Assembly (NCBI RefSeq): GCF_001428745.1 | Contig: NZ_LMIO01000002.1 | Location: 829,533-893,532, forward strand | DNA from: Leifsonia sp. Root227 | GTDB taxonomy: Bacteria; Actinomycetota; Actinomycetes; Actinomycetales; Microbacteriaceae | Length of the DNA stretch: 64,000 nucleotides | Direction of reading: 5' to 3' | Part shown: positions 40,196 to 48,582 of the stretch, piece after piece | Position numbering within the stretch: the first letter of the stretch is position 1 | Layout of the letters: every line of letters starts with the position of its first letter | Translations under genes and position numbers: made by a program | The notes under the pieces: generated by a model | Told to the model about the DNA's origin: nothing | Seen by the model: only the letters and a program-made list of their open reading frames with translations | The model's database searches: none

Positions 40196-41216
40196 GATCG
40201 CTCCCCTCGTGGGCGGCCGCCGTGGCCACCAGGCGGTCGCGGACAGCCTGGCGCAGCACCTCGGGCGCCAGCACGAGCACCTCGGGACCGAAGCTCGCCA
40301 GCTGGTCGGCGACGATGTTGATGTCGGAGTAGTTGACCGTGAGCCGGAACGACTCTCCGTCGCCTGCGACAGGCACCGCGTCTCCGTAGCGCTTGCCGAG
40401 ACGCGTCGCCGCGTCCGTGCCGGCCGTCACCTCGATGGTCGCCACGTTGTCCGCCCAGATCCGTTCGAGGTCGGCGAGGGCTTTGGCCGCGAAGTCGGAG
40501 CCGTCCGGCACGAAAGTGCGCGCCGTGACCTTGACGGGGCCGACCATCCGCGACAGCAGGAACGTGCGAGAGCCGTGCGCGTCCTGGTCGATGCCCTGCA
40601 GGTGCCAGCGGCCCTGGTGCTGCACGATGGCGAGCGGCGCGACCGTCCTGATCCTGGACGCGCTCTCCCCCGGCTTGAGGTAGGGGAACTGAACGATGGC
40701 GTTGCGTTCGAGCGCCTGGTTCAGCGGCTCGAACGCGCTCTCTCGCGCGCGCAGCCGCGGCGCGTAACCGACGATCGGGTCATTGGCCTCGACGCCGAGC
40801 GAGCGCAGCTTCATCAGGGCCCTGCGGGACTCGCCGGAGAGCGATCCCTCCTTCCAGACCGTGGCGGCCAGACCGAGCAGCGTGATCTCCTCCGGGGAGA
40901 ACACCACGTCGGCAGGAAGGTCGTATGCCCCTTTGGGAATGCGATAGCGCAGGAGCTGATTGTTGCCGGAATCGCCGGGAGACTCGACCGTCTCCAGCGG
41001 CACGCCGAGTTCGCGGATATCGTCTTTGTCGCGCTCGAACTGCCGCTCGAGACTGCTGTTGTCTCCATGACCGACGTAGCGCTGACGATAGCCCTGGACC
41101 GTGGACAGGATCTCGTTCTTGGTCAGGCCCGTCTCAGTCGCGAGCAGCGCGAGCACCAGGCTGAACAGGCGCTCTTCGACCGGCACACGGGAAGGCGAGG
41201 ACGAGGACGGAGGCAC
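40188..41216 (-). CDS. pafB: WYL-domain regulator PafB
   Basis: A 342-residue winged-helix and WYL-domain regulator: V-E-E-R-L-F-S-L-V-L-A-L-L-A-T-E-T-G-L-T-K at the N-terminus, and H-Q-G-R-W-H-L-Q-G-I-D-Q-D in the WYL domain. With PafC it forms the PafBC activator of the mycobacterial DNA damage response, in which the WYL domains probably sense a damage-linked ligand. The GTG start is preceded at 6 nt by TAGGAT, so the pafBC mRNA is probably leaderless. Confidence 0.9.
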   Translation of the reverse strand: MPPSSSSPSRVPVEERLFSLVLALLATETGLTKNEILSTVQGYRQRYVGHGDNSSLERQFERDKDDIRELGVPLETVESPGDSGNNQLLRYRIPKGAYDLPADVVFSPEEITLLGLAATVWKEGSLSGESRRALMKLRSLGVEANDPIVGYAPRLRARESAFEPLNQALERNAIVQFPYLKPGESASRIRTVAPLAIVQHQGRWHLQGIDQDAHGSRTFLLSRMVGPVKVTARTFVPDGSDFAAKALADLERIWADNVATIEVTAGTDAATRLGKRYGDAVPVAGDGESFRLTVNYSDINIVADQLASFGPEVLVLAPEVLRQAVRDRLVATAAAHEGSDRG

Positions 41217-41222
41217 CCGTCC

Positions 41223-41228
41223 ATCCTA
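41223..41228 (-). promoter_or_regulatory. -10 box TAGGAT (minus strand), probable leaderless pafBC promoter
   Basis: TAGGAT on the minus strand ends 6 nt before the pafB GTG; there is no ribosome site. Confidence 0.55.
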
Positions 41229-41233
41229 ATCGG

Positions 41234-42139
41234 CTACAGGACCCCGAGAACGTCGACGACCCACGCTCCGGCGGGAACGCTGGAGTCCGCCGGCATCTCG
41301 ATCACGAGCTGCGAACCGACCTTCGCGCCGACCAGCTCCTTGAGCATCGCCTGCGGCAGCACCTGGTTGGCGTTGCTCTGGCCGGTCTTCATCAGCACGA
41401 GGTCCGGCGCGCCGGAGTTCCAGGTGCTGTAGACGAGGTTCTTGTTCTCCCAGCCGACCATCGTGTAGTGCAGCACGACAGAGCTGTCGCTCTTGACCGT
41501 TGCCCCGTCGCCCGCCTTGAGCGTCTCACTGCGGACCTTCGTCGGGGCCCCACCGGACGGGATGGTGATGCCGGACTGCCCGGTCGGGGCGAGCACGACG
41601 GTCGGGAAGCCGGAGACGGACGGACGCACAGCGCCGTTCGCCCTCGGCAGGAAGGAGCCGACGACGTCGATGACGGCGACGCCCGAGCTGGTGGTGCCGT
41701 CCTGCCCGCTGTCCTTCGGCGCGATGGCGATCGCCACGCGGGAGCCGACGGTGGCGCACTGCAGGCCCTTGTCGATGCCAGGGACGCCGCTCTTCCCGAC
41801 CGGGATGAGGGTCGGCTGGCTCTTCGCGAAAGAGCTCTGCCCGATCGTCGAACCGGACTCGCCGTCCAGCAGCGTGTACTGGATCTCGACCATCTGGCCC
41901 TTCTGGACCTTGTCGCCCTTGCCGGTGACGAGCGTCGTCGCCTGCGAGGTCGTGGTGTCGATCGGCGTCGGGAAGCTGATCTTCGGCTTCGAACCGACCG
42001 CCCCCGTCGCCGTGATGAGGTTCGATGCTGTGCCCGACTTCAGCGCGGTGTCGCAGTTCGCGTTCGGGTCTGACGAGCATCCCGTCAGCGTGACGGCCAG
42101 CAGTCCTGCTGCTACGACGAGTGCGGTAGCTCTGCGCAC
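41234..42139 (-). CDS. FKBP-type peptidyl-prolyl isomerase, lipoprotein
   Basis: A 301-residue lipoprotein: signal peptide ending in L-A-V-T-L-T-G-C with lipidated Cys, followed by two FKBP-like domains (residues about 60-160 and 195-300; V-Q-K-G-Q-M-V-E-I-Q-Y-T-L-L-D-G and V-V-L-H-Y-T-M-V-G-W). The canonical active-site aromatic residues are only partly kept, so it may act as chaperone more than isomerase outside the membrane. The GTG after AGAGGACTC is preferred over a longer start. It lies between pafB and trmI. Confidence 0.85.
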   Translation of the reverse strand: MRRATALVVAAGLLAVTLTGCSSDPNANCDTALKSGTASNLITATGAVGSKPKISFPTPIDTTTSQATTLVTGKGDKVQKGQMVEIQYTLLDGESGSTIGQSSFAKSQPTLIPVGKSGVPGIDKGLQCATVGSRVAIAIAPKDSGQDGTTSSGVAVIDVVGSFLPRANGAVRPSVSGFPTVVLAPTGQSGITIPSGGAPTKVRSETLKAGDGATVKSDSSVVLHYTMVGWENKNLVYSTWNSGAPDLVLMKTGQSNANQVLPQAMLKELVGAKVGSQLVIEMPADSSVPAGAWVVDVLGVL

Positions 42140-42202
42140 GAGTCCTCTTTCGGTGCGATCGGTGGGGTTGTCGGATGACACGGAGGTCTCCGGCTCCCCA
42201 TG

Positions 42203-43270
42203 CTAGTTGATGGTGGGGTCGTCCTCGTGCGCCGCGTCGTCCGCCGCTGCGGCCTCGGCGGTCCGCGCCTTCGACAGCTCGGCGCTCGCTGCCGCCGCCC
42301 GCACCCGCTTGCGCAGGCTCTTCGGGCTGGACTGCCGCTCGCCGAGCGCGCCTGGCGTCCAGGCCTCGACGTCGTCGTCGCTGTAGTCGCTCTTCGACGG
42401 CCGGCGCTTCAGTTCGGGCAGCACGGAACCCGGCGCAAGGCGGCGGGCGGTGATGAGGAATCCGGTGTGACCGATCATCCGGTGGTCTGGACGAACGGCG
42501 AGACCCTCGACGTGCCAGCCGCGGACCATCGTCTCGCTCGACTGCGGGTGGGTGTAGTCGCCGGAGGCGCGGATCGCTTCCGCGACCCGCGAGAGCTGCG
42601 TCACCGTGGCGATGTAGCAGAGCAGCACGCCGCCGGGCTTGAGCGCGGCCGTGACCTCGTCGAGGCACTCCCACGGCGCGAGCATGTCGAGCACGACGCG
42701 GTCGACGCTCTGCTCCTCGACGGCCTCGGGGAGCGCATCCTGCAGGTCGCCGACCGTGACGGTCCAGTTCTCCGGGTCGTGACCGAGGAAGGTCGCTGCG
42801 TTCGCTCGCGCCACGTCGGCGAACTCGTCCCTGCGCTCGAACGAGCGCAGCGTGCCTCTCGGACCGATGGCGCGCAGCAGCCAGAGCGAGAGCGCTCCGG
42901 AGCCGACGCCGGCCTCGACCACGTTCGCTCCGGGGAAGATGTCGGCGAGCGACAGGATCTGCGCCGCGTCCTTCGGGTAGATGATCGCGGCGCCGCGCGG
43001 CATCGACATCACGAAGTCGCTGAGCAGCGGGCGGAGCGCCAGGTGCTCGACGCCCACGTTGTTCGACACGACGGACCCGTCTGGCAGGCCGATGATCGCG
43101 TCGTGCTCCAGGATGCCGCGATGGGTGTGAAACACCTTGCCCGGCTCGAGCGTGATGGTGTTCAGCTTGCCCTTCGGGCCGGTGAGCTGCACGCGGTCGC
43201 CTGCGCGGAACGGGCCGCTGTTCTGCGGCTGCGGAGTGTACGGCTGCTGGCCAGCCTGCTGGTCGCTCAC
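42203..43270 (-). CDS. trmI: tRNA (adenine-58-N1)-methyltransferase TrmI
   Basis: A 355-residue SAM-dependent enzyme. It methylates A58 in the T loop of tRNA. The N-terminal small domain (R-A-G-D-R-V-Q-L-T-G-P-K-G) is followed by the SAM motif V-V-E-A-G-V-G-S-G-A-L-S and the D-R-V-V-L-D-M-L-A-P-W strand. A C-terminal basic/acidic tail of about 60 residues is actinobacterial. Its GTG overlaps the stop of the HAD gene upstream, so they are coupled. Confidence 0.93.
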   Translation of the reverse strand: MSDQQAGQQPYTPQPQNSGPFRAGDRVQLTGPKGKLNTITLEPGKVFHTHRGILEHDAIIGLPDGSVVSNNVGVEHLALRPLLSDFVMSMPRGAAIIYPKDAAQILSLADIFPGANVVEAGVGSGALSLWLLRAIGPRGTLRSFERRDEFADVARANAATFLGHDPENWTVTVGDLQDALPEAVEEQSVDRVVLDMLAPWECLDEVTAALKPGGVLLCYIATVTQLSRVAEAIRASGDYTHPQSSETMVRGWHVEGLAVRPDHRMIGHTGFLITARRLAPGSVLPELKRRPSKSDYSDDDVEAWTPGALGERQSSPKSLRKRVRAAAASAELSKARTAEAAAADDAAHEDDPTIN

Positions 43271-43950
43271 AGGAGCGCTCCCTTCGCTGCGACAGCGGCG
43301 ATGTCGTCCGCTGTCTTGCCGGAGAGAGACTCCCACAGCGTGTGCTCTGCGCTCTCCGGGAGCGCGACGATGTGCGGAACGCCGATGGTGGCCGCTCCGG
43401 AGGCGACCGCGGAGGCGAGGCCGACCAGCGAGTCCTCGATGGCGACAGCATCCACAGGGTCGACGCCCAGCAGTTCCGCAGCGCGAAGGTACGGCTCCGG
43501 ATGCGGCTTGGCCTCCGTCACCTCGTCGCCGCTGACGATCACGTCGAACGCATCGAACGGGATCTTCGCGACGATCTGCTCCGCCATCCTGCGCACCGAC
43601 ATGGTGACCAAGGCGGTCGGGATACCGCGCTCACGCAGGTCGGCGAGCAGCTCGCGCGCCCCTGGCCGCCACGGAACGCCGTCCGTGTCGAGCTTCTGCT
43701 GCACCCGGTTCGTGAGCCACTGCACGATCTCGTCCGCGCTGAGGTCGACGCCGTGCGCACGGAGGATCTCTGCGGAGTTCCAGAGCCCGAGGCCGACGAG
43801 CTGGAGGCCGTCCTCGTGGGTCCAGACGCCGCCGAAGGAGGAGACGAGCTCCACTTCGGAGGCCATCCAGTACGGTTCGGTGTCGACGAGGGTGCCGTCC
43901 ATGTCCCAGAAAACGGCGGCCGGCGGGCTCGGAGGAGTCAGTGAGGTCAC
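43267..43950 (-). CDS. HAD-IA family phosphatase (beta-phosphoglucomutase-like)
   Basis: A 227-residue HAD hydrolase with all four motifs: F-W-D-M-D-G-T-L-V-D-T, T in A-L-V-T-M-S-V, K in E-A-K-P-H-P-E-P-Y and A-I-E-D-S-L-V-G. A helical cap lies after motif I as in phosphoglycolate phosphatases and beta-phosphoglucomutases. The substrate is unknown. I chose the GTG preceded at 8 nt by TAGACT; a TTG three codons upstream is an alternative. It is coupled with trmI. Confidence 0.88.
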   Translation of the reverse strand: MTSLTPPSPPAAVFWDMDGTLVDTEPYWMASEVELVSSFGGVWTHEDGLQLVGLGLWNSAEILRAHGVDLSADEIVQWLTNRVQQKLDTDGVPWRPGARELLADLRERGIPTALVTMSVRRMAEQIVAKIPFDAFDVIVSGDEVTEAKPHPEPYLRAAELLGVDPVDAVAIEDSLVGLASAVASGAATIGVPHIVALPESAEHTLWESLSGKTADDIAAVAAKGALL

Positions 43951-43958
43951 GGGCCACA

Positions 43959-43964
43959 AGTCTA
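43959..43964 (-). promoter_or_regulatory. -10 box TAGACT (minus strand), probable leaderless HAD/trmI promoter
   Basis: TAGACT on the minus strand ends 8 nt before the HAD gene GTG, in the 43-nt region divergent from the PAC2 gene. Confidence 0.5.
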
Positions 43965-43981
43965 ACGGTGACCGGCGGGCC

Positions 43982-43987
43982 TATCCT
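43982..43987 (+). promoter_or_regulatory. -10 box TATCCT of a probable leaderless promoter
   Basis: TATCCT ends 6 nt before the chosen ATG of the PAC2 gene. Confidence 0.5.
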
Positions 43988-43993
43988 GGATGG

Positions 43994-44980
43994 ATGGCGT
44001 CCGCACGGTCGTCTGGAGAGGACAGAGGTACATCCACTGTGACTGACGGAAACGACTTCCTCGGCGGCCGCATCCTGGTCGTCGCCTTCGAGGGCTGGAA
44101 CGACGCAGGCGAGGCAGCGAGCGGCGCCGTCAAGACCCTCAAGGACGTTCTCGACGTCGTGCCCGTCTCCGAGGTCGACCCCGAGCTGTACTTCGACTTC
44201 CAGTTCAACCGGCCGGTGGTCGCGGACGACGACGGGCACCGCCACCTCATCTGGCCGTCCGCGGTGATGTACGGCCCTGCGAACCCCGGCGCTGCAGCGG
44301 AGGATCTGGCGGGCGACCTCGCCGGAGACGCTGTGCGGGTCAGTGGCGACAACGTCGGCAACATCTACCTGCTGCTCGGCACGGAGCCGTCCCGCAGCTG
44401 GAAGAGCTTCACGGCCGAGATCCTGGATGCGGCACTCGCCGCCGACATCGGCGTGATCGTCTTCCTCGGCGCGATGCTCGCAGACGTTCCGCACACCAGG
44501 CCGATCTCCATCTTCGCGTCGAGCGAGAACGCGGCTGTGCGCGCCGAGCTGTCGATCGAGCGCTCCACCTACGAGGGCCCCGTCGGCATCCTGAGCGCCA
44601 TCGCGGAGGGCGCGGAGGGCGTCGGTATCCCGACCGTCACTATCTGGGCGTCCGTCCCGCACTACGTGCACAACGCTCCGAGCCCGAAGGCGATGCTCGC
44701 GCTCATCGACAAGCTGGAAGAGCTGGTGGATGTGACCATTCCGCGCGGGACACTGGTCGACGAGGCCGCCGCCTGGGAGGCGGGGATCGACGCGCTCGCC
44801 GCAGACGACGACGAGATGGCCGCGTACATCGAGCAGCTCGAGCAGGCGCGCGACACCGTCGACTCCCCCGAGGCGAGCGGCGAGGCGATCGCGCAGGAGT
44901 TCGAGCGCTACCTCCGCCGCCGCGGAGACGGCAGAGACGGCCAGGCCGGCGGCCGCCCCGACGAGCCCTGGCGCTCCTGA
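43994..44980 (+). CDS. PAC2 family protein (proteasome assembly chaperone-like)
   Basis: A 328-residue protein of the PAC2 family: R-I-L-V-V-A-F-E-G-W-N-D-A-G-E-A-A-S, Y-F-D-F-Q-F-N-R-P, L-L-L-G-T-E-P-S-R-S-W-K-S-F and G-I-P-T-V-T-I-W-A-S-V-P-H-Y are typical of the actinobacterial branch. In archaea and eukaryotes relatives assist proteasome assembly; the bacterial role is unknown. A leaderless ATG is preferred; a GTG 15 codons later is possible. Its stop codon lies in an exact 19-bp tandem duplication. Confidence 0.88.
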   Translation: MASARSSGEDRGTSTVTDGNDFLGGRILVVAFEGWNDAGEAASGAVKTLKDVLDVVPVSEVDPELYFDFQFNRPVVADDDGHRHLIWPSAVMYGPANPGAAAEDLAGDLAGDAVRVSGDNVGNIYLLLGTEPSRSWKSFTAEILDAALAADIGVIVFLGAMLADVPHTRPISIFASSENAAVRAELSIERSTYEGPVGILSAIAEGAEGVGIPTVTIWASVPHYVHNAPSPKAMLALIDKLEELVDVTIPRGTLVDEAAAWEAGIDALAADDDEMAAYIEQLEQARDTVDSPEASGEAIAQEFERYLRRRGDGRDGQAGGRPDEPWRS

Positions 44981-44999
44981 CGAGCCCTGGCGCTCCTGA
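44962..44999 (+). repeat. Exact 2 x 19-bp tandem duplication across the PAC2 stop codon
   Basis: CGAGCCCTGGCGCTCCTGA occurs twice without a gap. Each copy ends in TGA; the first is the stop codon of the PAC2 gene and the second is in another frame. Confidence 0.95.
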
Positions 45000-45023
45000 C
45001 CCTGCCGGCTCCCTCACCCACAC

Positions 45024-45086
45024 CATCGAGTCCGGATTTGTTCAGCTCCACGCCCGGCGTGTCGGCTGAACAAGTTCGGACTCGAT
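45024..45086 (-). repeat. 63-nt structured repeat, copy 1 (hairpin between PAC2 and uppP)
   Basis: On the minus strand it runs from ATCGAG to CTCGATG. Positions 1-10 pair with 53-62 and 14-22 with 41-49, separated by a short internal loop; the central 12 nt are CGACACGCCGGG. It lies between two converging genes and can terminate both, but copy 2 at 48.6 kb aligns with it over its full length with compensatory changes, so it is more than a chance terminator. Confidence 0.85.
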
Positions 45087-45089
45087 TCT

Positions 45090-45953
45090 TTAGGCGGCGA
45101 GCACCCCGGTGGAGAGCAGGACGATGAGGAGCGCTCCGAGGGCGATGCGGTAGATCACGAACGGCAGGAAGCTGCGGCGCGAGATGTAGCCCATGAAGAA
45201 GGCGATCACGACGAGCCCGACCACGAACGCGACGACGGTCGCCGCCGCGGTCTCCAGCGGGCCGAAGACCTCGACGGTGCAAGTGTTGGCCGCGGCGAGA
45301 GCCTGCGTGCACGGCTCCTTGATCGACTTGTACAGCTGGTAGAAGCCGCTGCCGAACACGGCGGGGAGCGCGAGCAGGAACGAGTACCGCGCCGCTGCCC
45401 TGCGCTGGTAGCCCATGAACAGTCCGGCCGTGATGGTGCCGCCGGAACGCGAGACGCCGGGGATGAGCGCGAGCGCCTGGGCCAGGCCGAAGATGATGCC
45501 GTGGCCCCAGGTGAGCTCCTTGAGCCTCCTGGTCTTGCTGCCGACGTAGTCGGCCACGCCGAGCAGGATGCCGAACACGATCAGCGTCGCCGCGACGATC
45601 CAGAGCGAGCGGAAGGTGGTCTCGATCGCGTCCTGGAAGAACAAGCCGAGGACGACGATCGGCACGCTGCCGATGATGACCAGCCAGCCCATCCGCGCAT
45701 CCGGATCGTTGCGGGGAACCTTGCCGAACAGCGAACGGAACCACTGCCCGACGATCCGGACGATGTCCTTCCAGAAGTACAGCAGCACGGCGGCCTCTGT
45801 GCCGAGCTGGATGATCGCGGTGAACCGAGCCCCGGGGTCGCCTCCCGTGCCGAGCAGCTCCCCGACGATGCGGATGTGCGCGCTCGACGAGATCGGGAGG
45901 AACTCGGTGAGCCCCTGGACGAGACCCAGGATGAGGGCGTTGATGAATTCCAT
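45090..45953 (-). CDS. uppP: Undecaprenyl-diphosphatase
   Basis: A 287-residue membrane phosphatase that recycles the C55 lipid carrier of cell-wall synthesis and gives basal bacitracin resistance. The catalytic region [14 protein letters not shown] lies at residues 14-27 and the second motif [10 protein letters not shown] in the middle; about eight membrane helices. Between helices there is an unusual Cys-bearing insertion (residues 200-235, [13 protein letters not shown]) that could form a disulphide outside. It converges with the PAC2 gene. Confidence 0.96.
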   Translation of the reverse strand: MEFINALILGLVQGLTEFLPISSSAHIRIVGELLGTGGDPGARFTAIIQLGTEAAVLLYFWKDIVRIVGQWFRSLFGKVPRNDPDARMGWLVIIGSVPIVVLGLFFQDAIETTFRSLWIVAATLIVFGILLGVADYVGSKTRRLKELTWGHGIIFGLAQALALIPGVSRSGGTITAGLFMGYQRRAAARYSFLLALPAVFGSGFYQLYKSIKEPCTQALAAANTCTVEVFGPLETAAATVVAFVVGLVVIAFFMGYISRRSFLPFVIYRIALGALLIVLLSTGVLAA

Positions 45954-46007
45954 GCGGTGCTTTCGGAAGTGATGCTGAACGGCTGGCTGCGGCGGAGGCC
46001 GCGAAGG

Positions 46008-47321
46008 TCAGTAGCTGCGGAGGAGGTCGCGCAGGACGGACCTGCCAAACACTAGCGCGTCGAGCGGAACGCGCTCGTCGACGCCGTGGAACATCCCGGG
46101 GAAGTCCAGCTCCTTCGGAAGCTGGAGCGGCGCGAAGCCGTAGCCGGTGATGCCGAGCTTGCTGAGCGCCTTGTTGTCCGTGCCGCCGGAGAGCAGATAG
46201 GGCAGCACGGGCGCGCCAGGGTCGTGCTCGCCGATGGTGGAGACGATAGCGTCGATCAGCGGGCCGCCGAACGCCGCCTCCAGGCCGACGTCGCGGTGCA
46301 TGATCCTGATCTCGATGTCGTTGCCGACGATCTCCTGCACCTGCGCGAGCACGGCGTCCTCCTCGCCGGGCAGCGTGCGGATGTCGATGAGCGCTTCCGC
46401 GGTATCCGGAATGACGTTGTGCTTGTACCCGGCGTCCAGAAGCGTCGGGTTGGTGGTGGTGCGCAGCGTGGCCAGGATGAAGCCGGCCGCCGTCCCCGTG
46501 CGCAGCACGACCTCGTCAGGACCGACCTGCTCCGGATCGATGTCCAGGATGCGCGAGACCTCCGCGAGGAGCTGCGTGGTGGTGTCGGTGAGCTGGATCG
46601 GCCACTCGCGGCGGCCGATCGCCACGACAGCCTCGGCGAGTCTGGTGATCGCGTTCTCCCGCACCAGCCGGGAGCCGTGTGCAGCGCGGCCGCGGGCTAT
46701 CAGCTTGATCCAGACGAGCGACTTCTCGCCCGTCTGCATCAGGTATGCGCGCTGGCCGTCGAGGTCGATCGAGTATCCGCCGACCTCGCTGATCGCCTCG
46801 GCGGCGCCGGCGAACAGCTCGGGGTGGTTGTCGACCAGGAAGTGCGAGCCGCGACGGCCGCCGTCCTCCTCATCGGCGAAGAACGCCACGACGAGGTCGC
46901 GCTCCGGCTGCTCCCCCGCCGCCAGCAGGTCGCCGACCGCGGTGAGGATCATCGCATCCATGTTCTTCATGTCGACGGCGCCGCGACCCCAGAGCAGGCC
47001 GTCCTTGATGACGCCGCCGAAGGGGTCGACGGTCCAGTTGCGCGGGTCGGCTGGGACGACGTCCAGATGGCCGTGTACGACGAGTGCCGGCTTGGCGGCG
47101 TTCCGGCCGGGAACGCGAGCGACGACGCTGGTGCGGCCGGGGTCGGAGTCGAACATCCGTGGTTCGAGGCCCATCGCCCGCAGGCGCGCCTCGACATACT
47201 CCGCCGCGTCGGCCTCTCCGTTCGACTTCCCCTCACCGAAGTTGGTGGTGTCGAAGCGGATCAGATCGCGGGCGATGACCGCCGTTTCGTCCAGCTGCTC
47301 GTCGCTCAAGGCATCCGTCAT
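46008..47321 (-). CDS. M20 family metallopeptidase (dipeptidase/acylase-like)
   Basis: A 437-residue zinc peptidase of the ArgE/DapE/ACY1 clan. The metal ligands are visible: H-G-H-L-D-V-V-P-A-D, G-R-G-A-V-D-M-K-N, the general base pair D-E-E-D-G-G and the last His in G-M-F-H-G-V-D-E. An inserted dimerisation domain occupies residues 185-325. It cleaves acyl amino acids or short peptides. The ATG is preceded at 7 nt by TAGCGT. It lies 54 nt upstream of uppP on the same strand. Confidence 0.9.
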   Translation of the reverse strand: MTDALSDEQLDETAVIARDLIRFDTTNFGEGKSNGEADAAEYVEARLRAMGLEPRMFDSDPGRTSVVARVPGRNAAKPALVVHGHLDVVPADPRNWTVDPFGGVIKDGLLWGRGAVDMKNMDAMILTAVGDLLAAGEQPERDLVVAFFADEEDGGRRGSHFLVDNHPELFAGAAEAISEVGGYSIDLDGQRAYLMQTGEKSLVWIKLIARGRAAHGSRLVRENAITRLAEAVVAIGRREWPIQLTDTTTQLLAEVSRILDIDPEQVGPDEVVLRTGTAAGFILATLRTTTNPTLLDAGYKHNVIPDTAEALIDIRTLPGEEDAVLAQVQEIVGNDIEIRIMHRDVGLEAAFGGPLIDAIVSTIGEHDPGAPVLPYLLSGGTDNKALSKLGITGYGFAPLQLPKELDFPGMFHGVDERVPLDALVFGRSVLRDLLRSY

Positions 47322-47328
47322 GCGCTCA

Positions 47329-47334
47329 ACGCTA
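47329..47334 (-). promoter_or_regulatory. -10 box TAGCGT (minus strand), probable leaderless promoter
   Basis: TAGCGT on the minus strand ends 7 nt before the M20 gene ATG. Confidence 0.5.
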
Positions 47335-47465
47335 CCGGCGAGACGGGACGGTGCCAACGCAGCGAACGCGCCACGCCCGGGATGCTCGGCCGAGTCAAAG
47401 CCGCAGGTGTTTTCGTGCTAATGTCTTTCTTCGGCGGCCGGTTCGGTCGCTGGAATGAAACACCT

Positions 47466-47550
47466 GTCCGGGTGGCGGAAATGGCAGACGCGCTAGCTTG
47501 AGGTGCTAGTGCCCGTATAGGGCGTGGGGGTTCAAGTCCCCCCTCGGACA
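47466..47550 (+). tRNA. tRNA-Leu (anticodon GAG)
   Basis: An 85-nt class II tRNA. The acceptor GTCCGGG pairs with CTCGGAC plus discriminator A; the anticodon stem CTAGC/GCTAG encloses TTGAGGT with anticodon GAG; a long variable arm (GCCCGTATAGGGC) and a T arm (GGGGG-TTCAAGT-CCCCC) follow. It reads CUC. CCA is not encoded. TAATGT at 47419 may be the -10 box. A strong terminator follows after 6 nt. Confidence 0.97.
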
Positions 47551-47556
47551 CAGAAT

Positions 47557-47584
47557 GAAACCCCGGTCGAAAGACCGGGGTTTC
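47557..47584 (+). terminator. Terminator of tRNA-Leu
   Basis: A perfect 12-bp stem GAAACCCCGGTC with a GAAA loop; the 3' arm ends in TTTC and is followed by GTCGTTT. Confidence 0.88.
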
Positions 47585-47618
47585 GTCGTTTGCGGCTCCG
47601 CGATTCCTCGGGGCGGTT

Positions 47619-47624
47619 TACTGT
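47619..47624 (+). promoter_or_regulatory. -10 box TACTGT of a probable leaderless promoter
   Basis: TACTGT ends 7 nt before the ATG of the CDF transporter gene, which has no ribosome site. Confidence 0.55.
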
Positions 47625-47631
47625 TGCGGCT

Positions 47632-48582
47632 ATGCCTGACACCCCGAAATCGTCGAGCCTCCTCACCGTCGTCATCGCGTTCGGCGCGAATGTGGTCGTC
47701 GCCGTGGCGAAGACCATCGCTGCGGTGCTCACCGGGTCGGCGTCGATGGTGGCAGAAGCCGCGCACTCCTGGGCGGATGCGGGCAACGAGATCTTCCTGC
47801 TGCAGGCCGAACGCTCCTCTGTGCGCCCGCGCGACGCCGCGCATCCCGGCGGGTACGGGCGCGAAGCGTACGTGTGGTCGCTGTTCGCGGCGGTGGGGCT
47901 GTTCACCGCTGGCGCGGTGGTGTCGATCACGCACGGCGTGTCCGAACTGGGAAACGAGGAGAAGGGCGCCGACTACGGGATCGCCTACCTCGTGCTCGCC
48001 GTCTCGTTCGTCTTCGAGGGTTTCTCGTTCATCCAGTCGTACCGGCAGGCCAGGCGCGGTGCGGACGAGCGAGGCACCGGAACGCTGGCGCACGTGTTCA
48101 ATACGTCGAACCCGACGCTGCGCGCGGTCTTCTTCGAGGACTCCGCTGCCCTGATCGGCCTGGTGATCGCCTTCCTCGGCCTGCTGCTGCACGAGCTGAC
48201 CGGCAACGCGGTGTACGACGCGATCGGCTCGATCCTGGTCGGCGTGCTGCTGGCGGTGGTAGCGCTGGTGCTGATCGACAGGAACAGGCGATTCCTCCTC
48301 GGCGAGCAGGCGCCGGAGCGCGTGACGCAGGCGGTGCTGTCCGCTCTGCTCGCGCATCCGGAGGTCGAGACGGTCACGTACCTGCACCTGGAGTTCGTCG
48401 GCCCGGAGCGGATCTACGTGGTGGCGGCGGTCGATCTGGTCGGCAACGACCGCGAGTCCGACGTCGCCGCCGACCTCGTGGCGATCGGCGGCGCCCTCGA
48501 GGCCGACCCGCACGTCGCGGAGGCCATCCTCACCCTCTCCCGCCCCGGCGCCGCTCCCCTTCTCCTCTCCCCCGCCCCCTGA
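47632..48582 (+). CDS. Cation diffusion facilitator (CDF) transporter
   Basis: A 316-residue membrane protein with about six helices and a short C-terminal cytoplasmic domain. The metal site of helix 2 is A-E-A-A-H-S-W-A-D-A-G-N and that of helix 5 F-F-E-D-S-A-A-L-I-G, which give the Asp/His set of zinc, manganese or iron exporters. The substrate is uncertain. The gene begins after the tRNA terminator. Its last codons and stop lie in the left arm of a 90-nt inverted repeat. Confidence 0.88.
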   Translation: MPDTPKSSSLLTVVIAFGANVVVAVAKTIAAVLTGSASMVAEAAHSWADAGNEIFLLQAERSSVRPRDAAHPGGYGREAYVWSLFAAVGLFTAGAVVSITHGVSELGNEEKGADYGIAYLVLAVSFVFEGFSFIQSYRQARRGADERGTGTLAHVFNTSNPTLRAVFFEDSAALIGLVIAFLGLLLHELTGNAVYDAIGSILVGVLLAVVALVLIDRNRRFLLGEQAPERVTQAVLSALLAHPEVETVTYLHLEFVGPERIYVVAAVDLVGNDRESDVAADLVAIGGALEADPHVAEAILTLSRPGAAPLLLSPAP

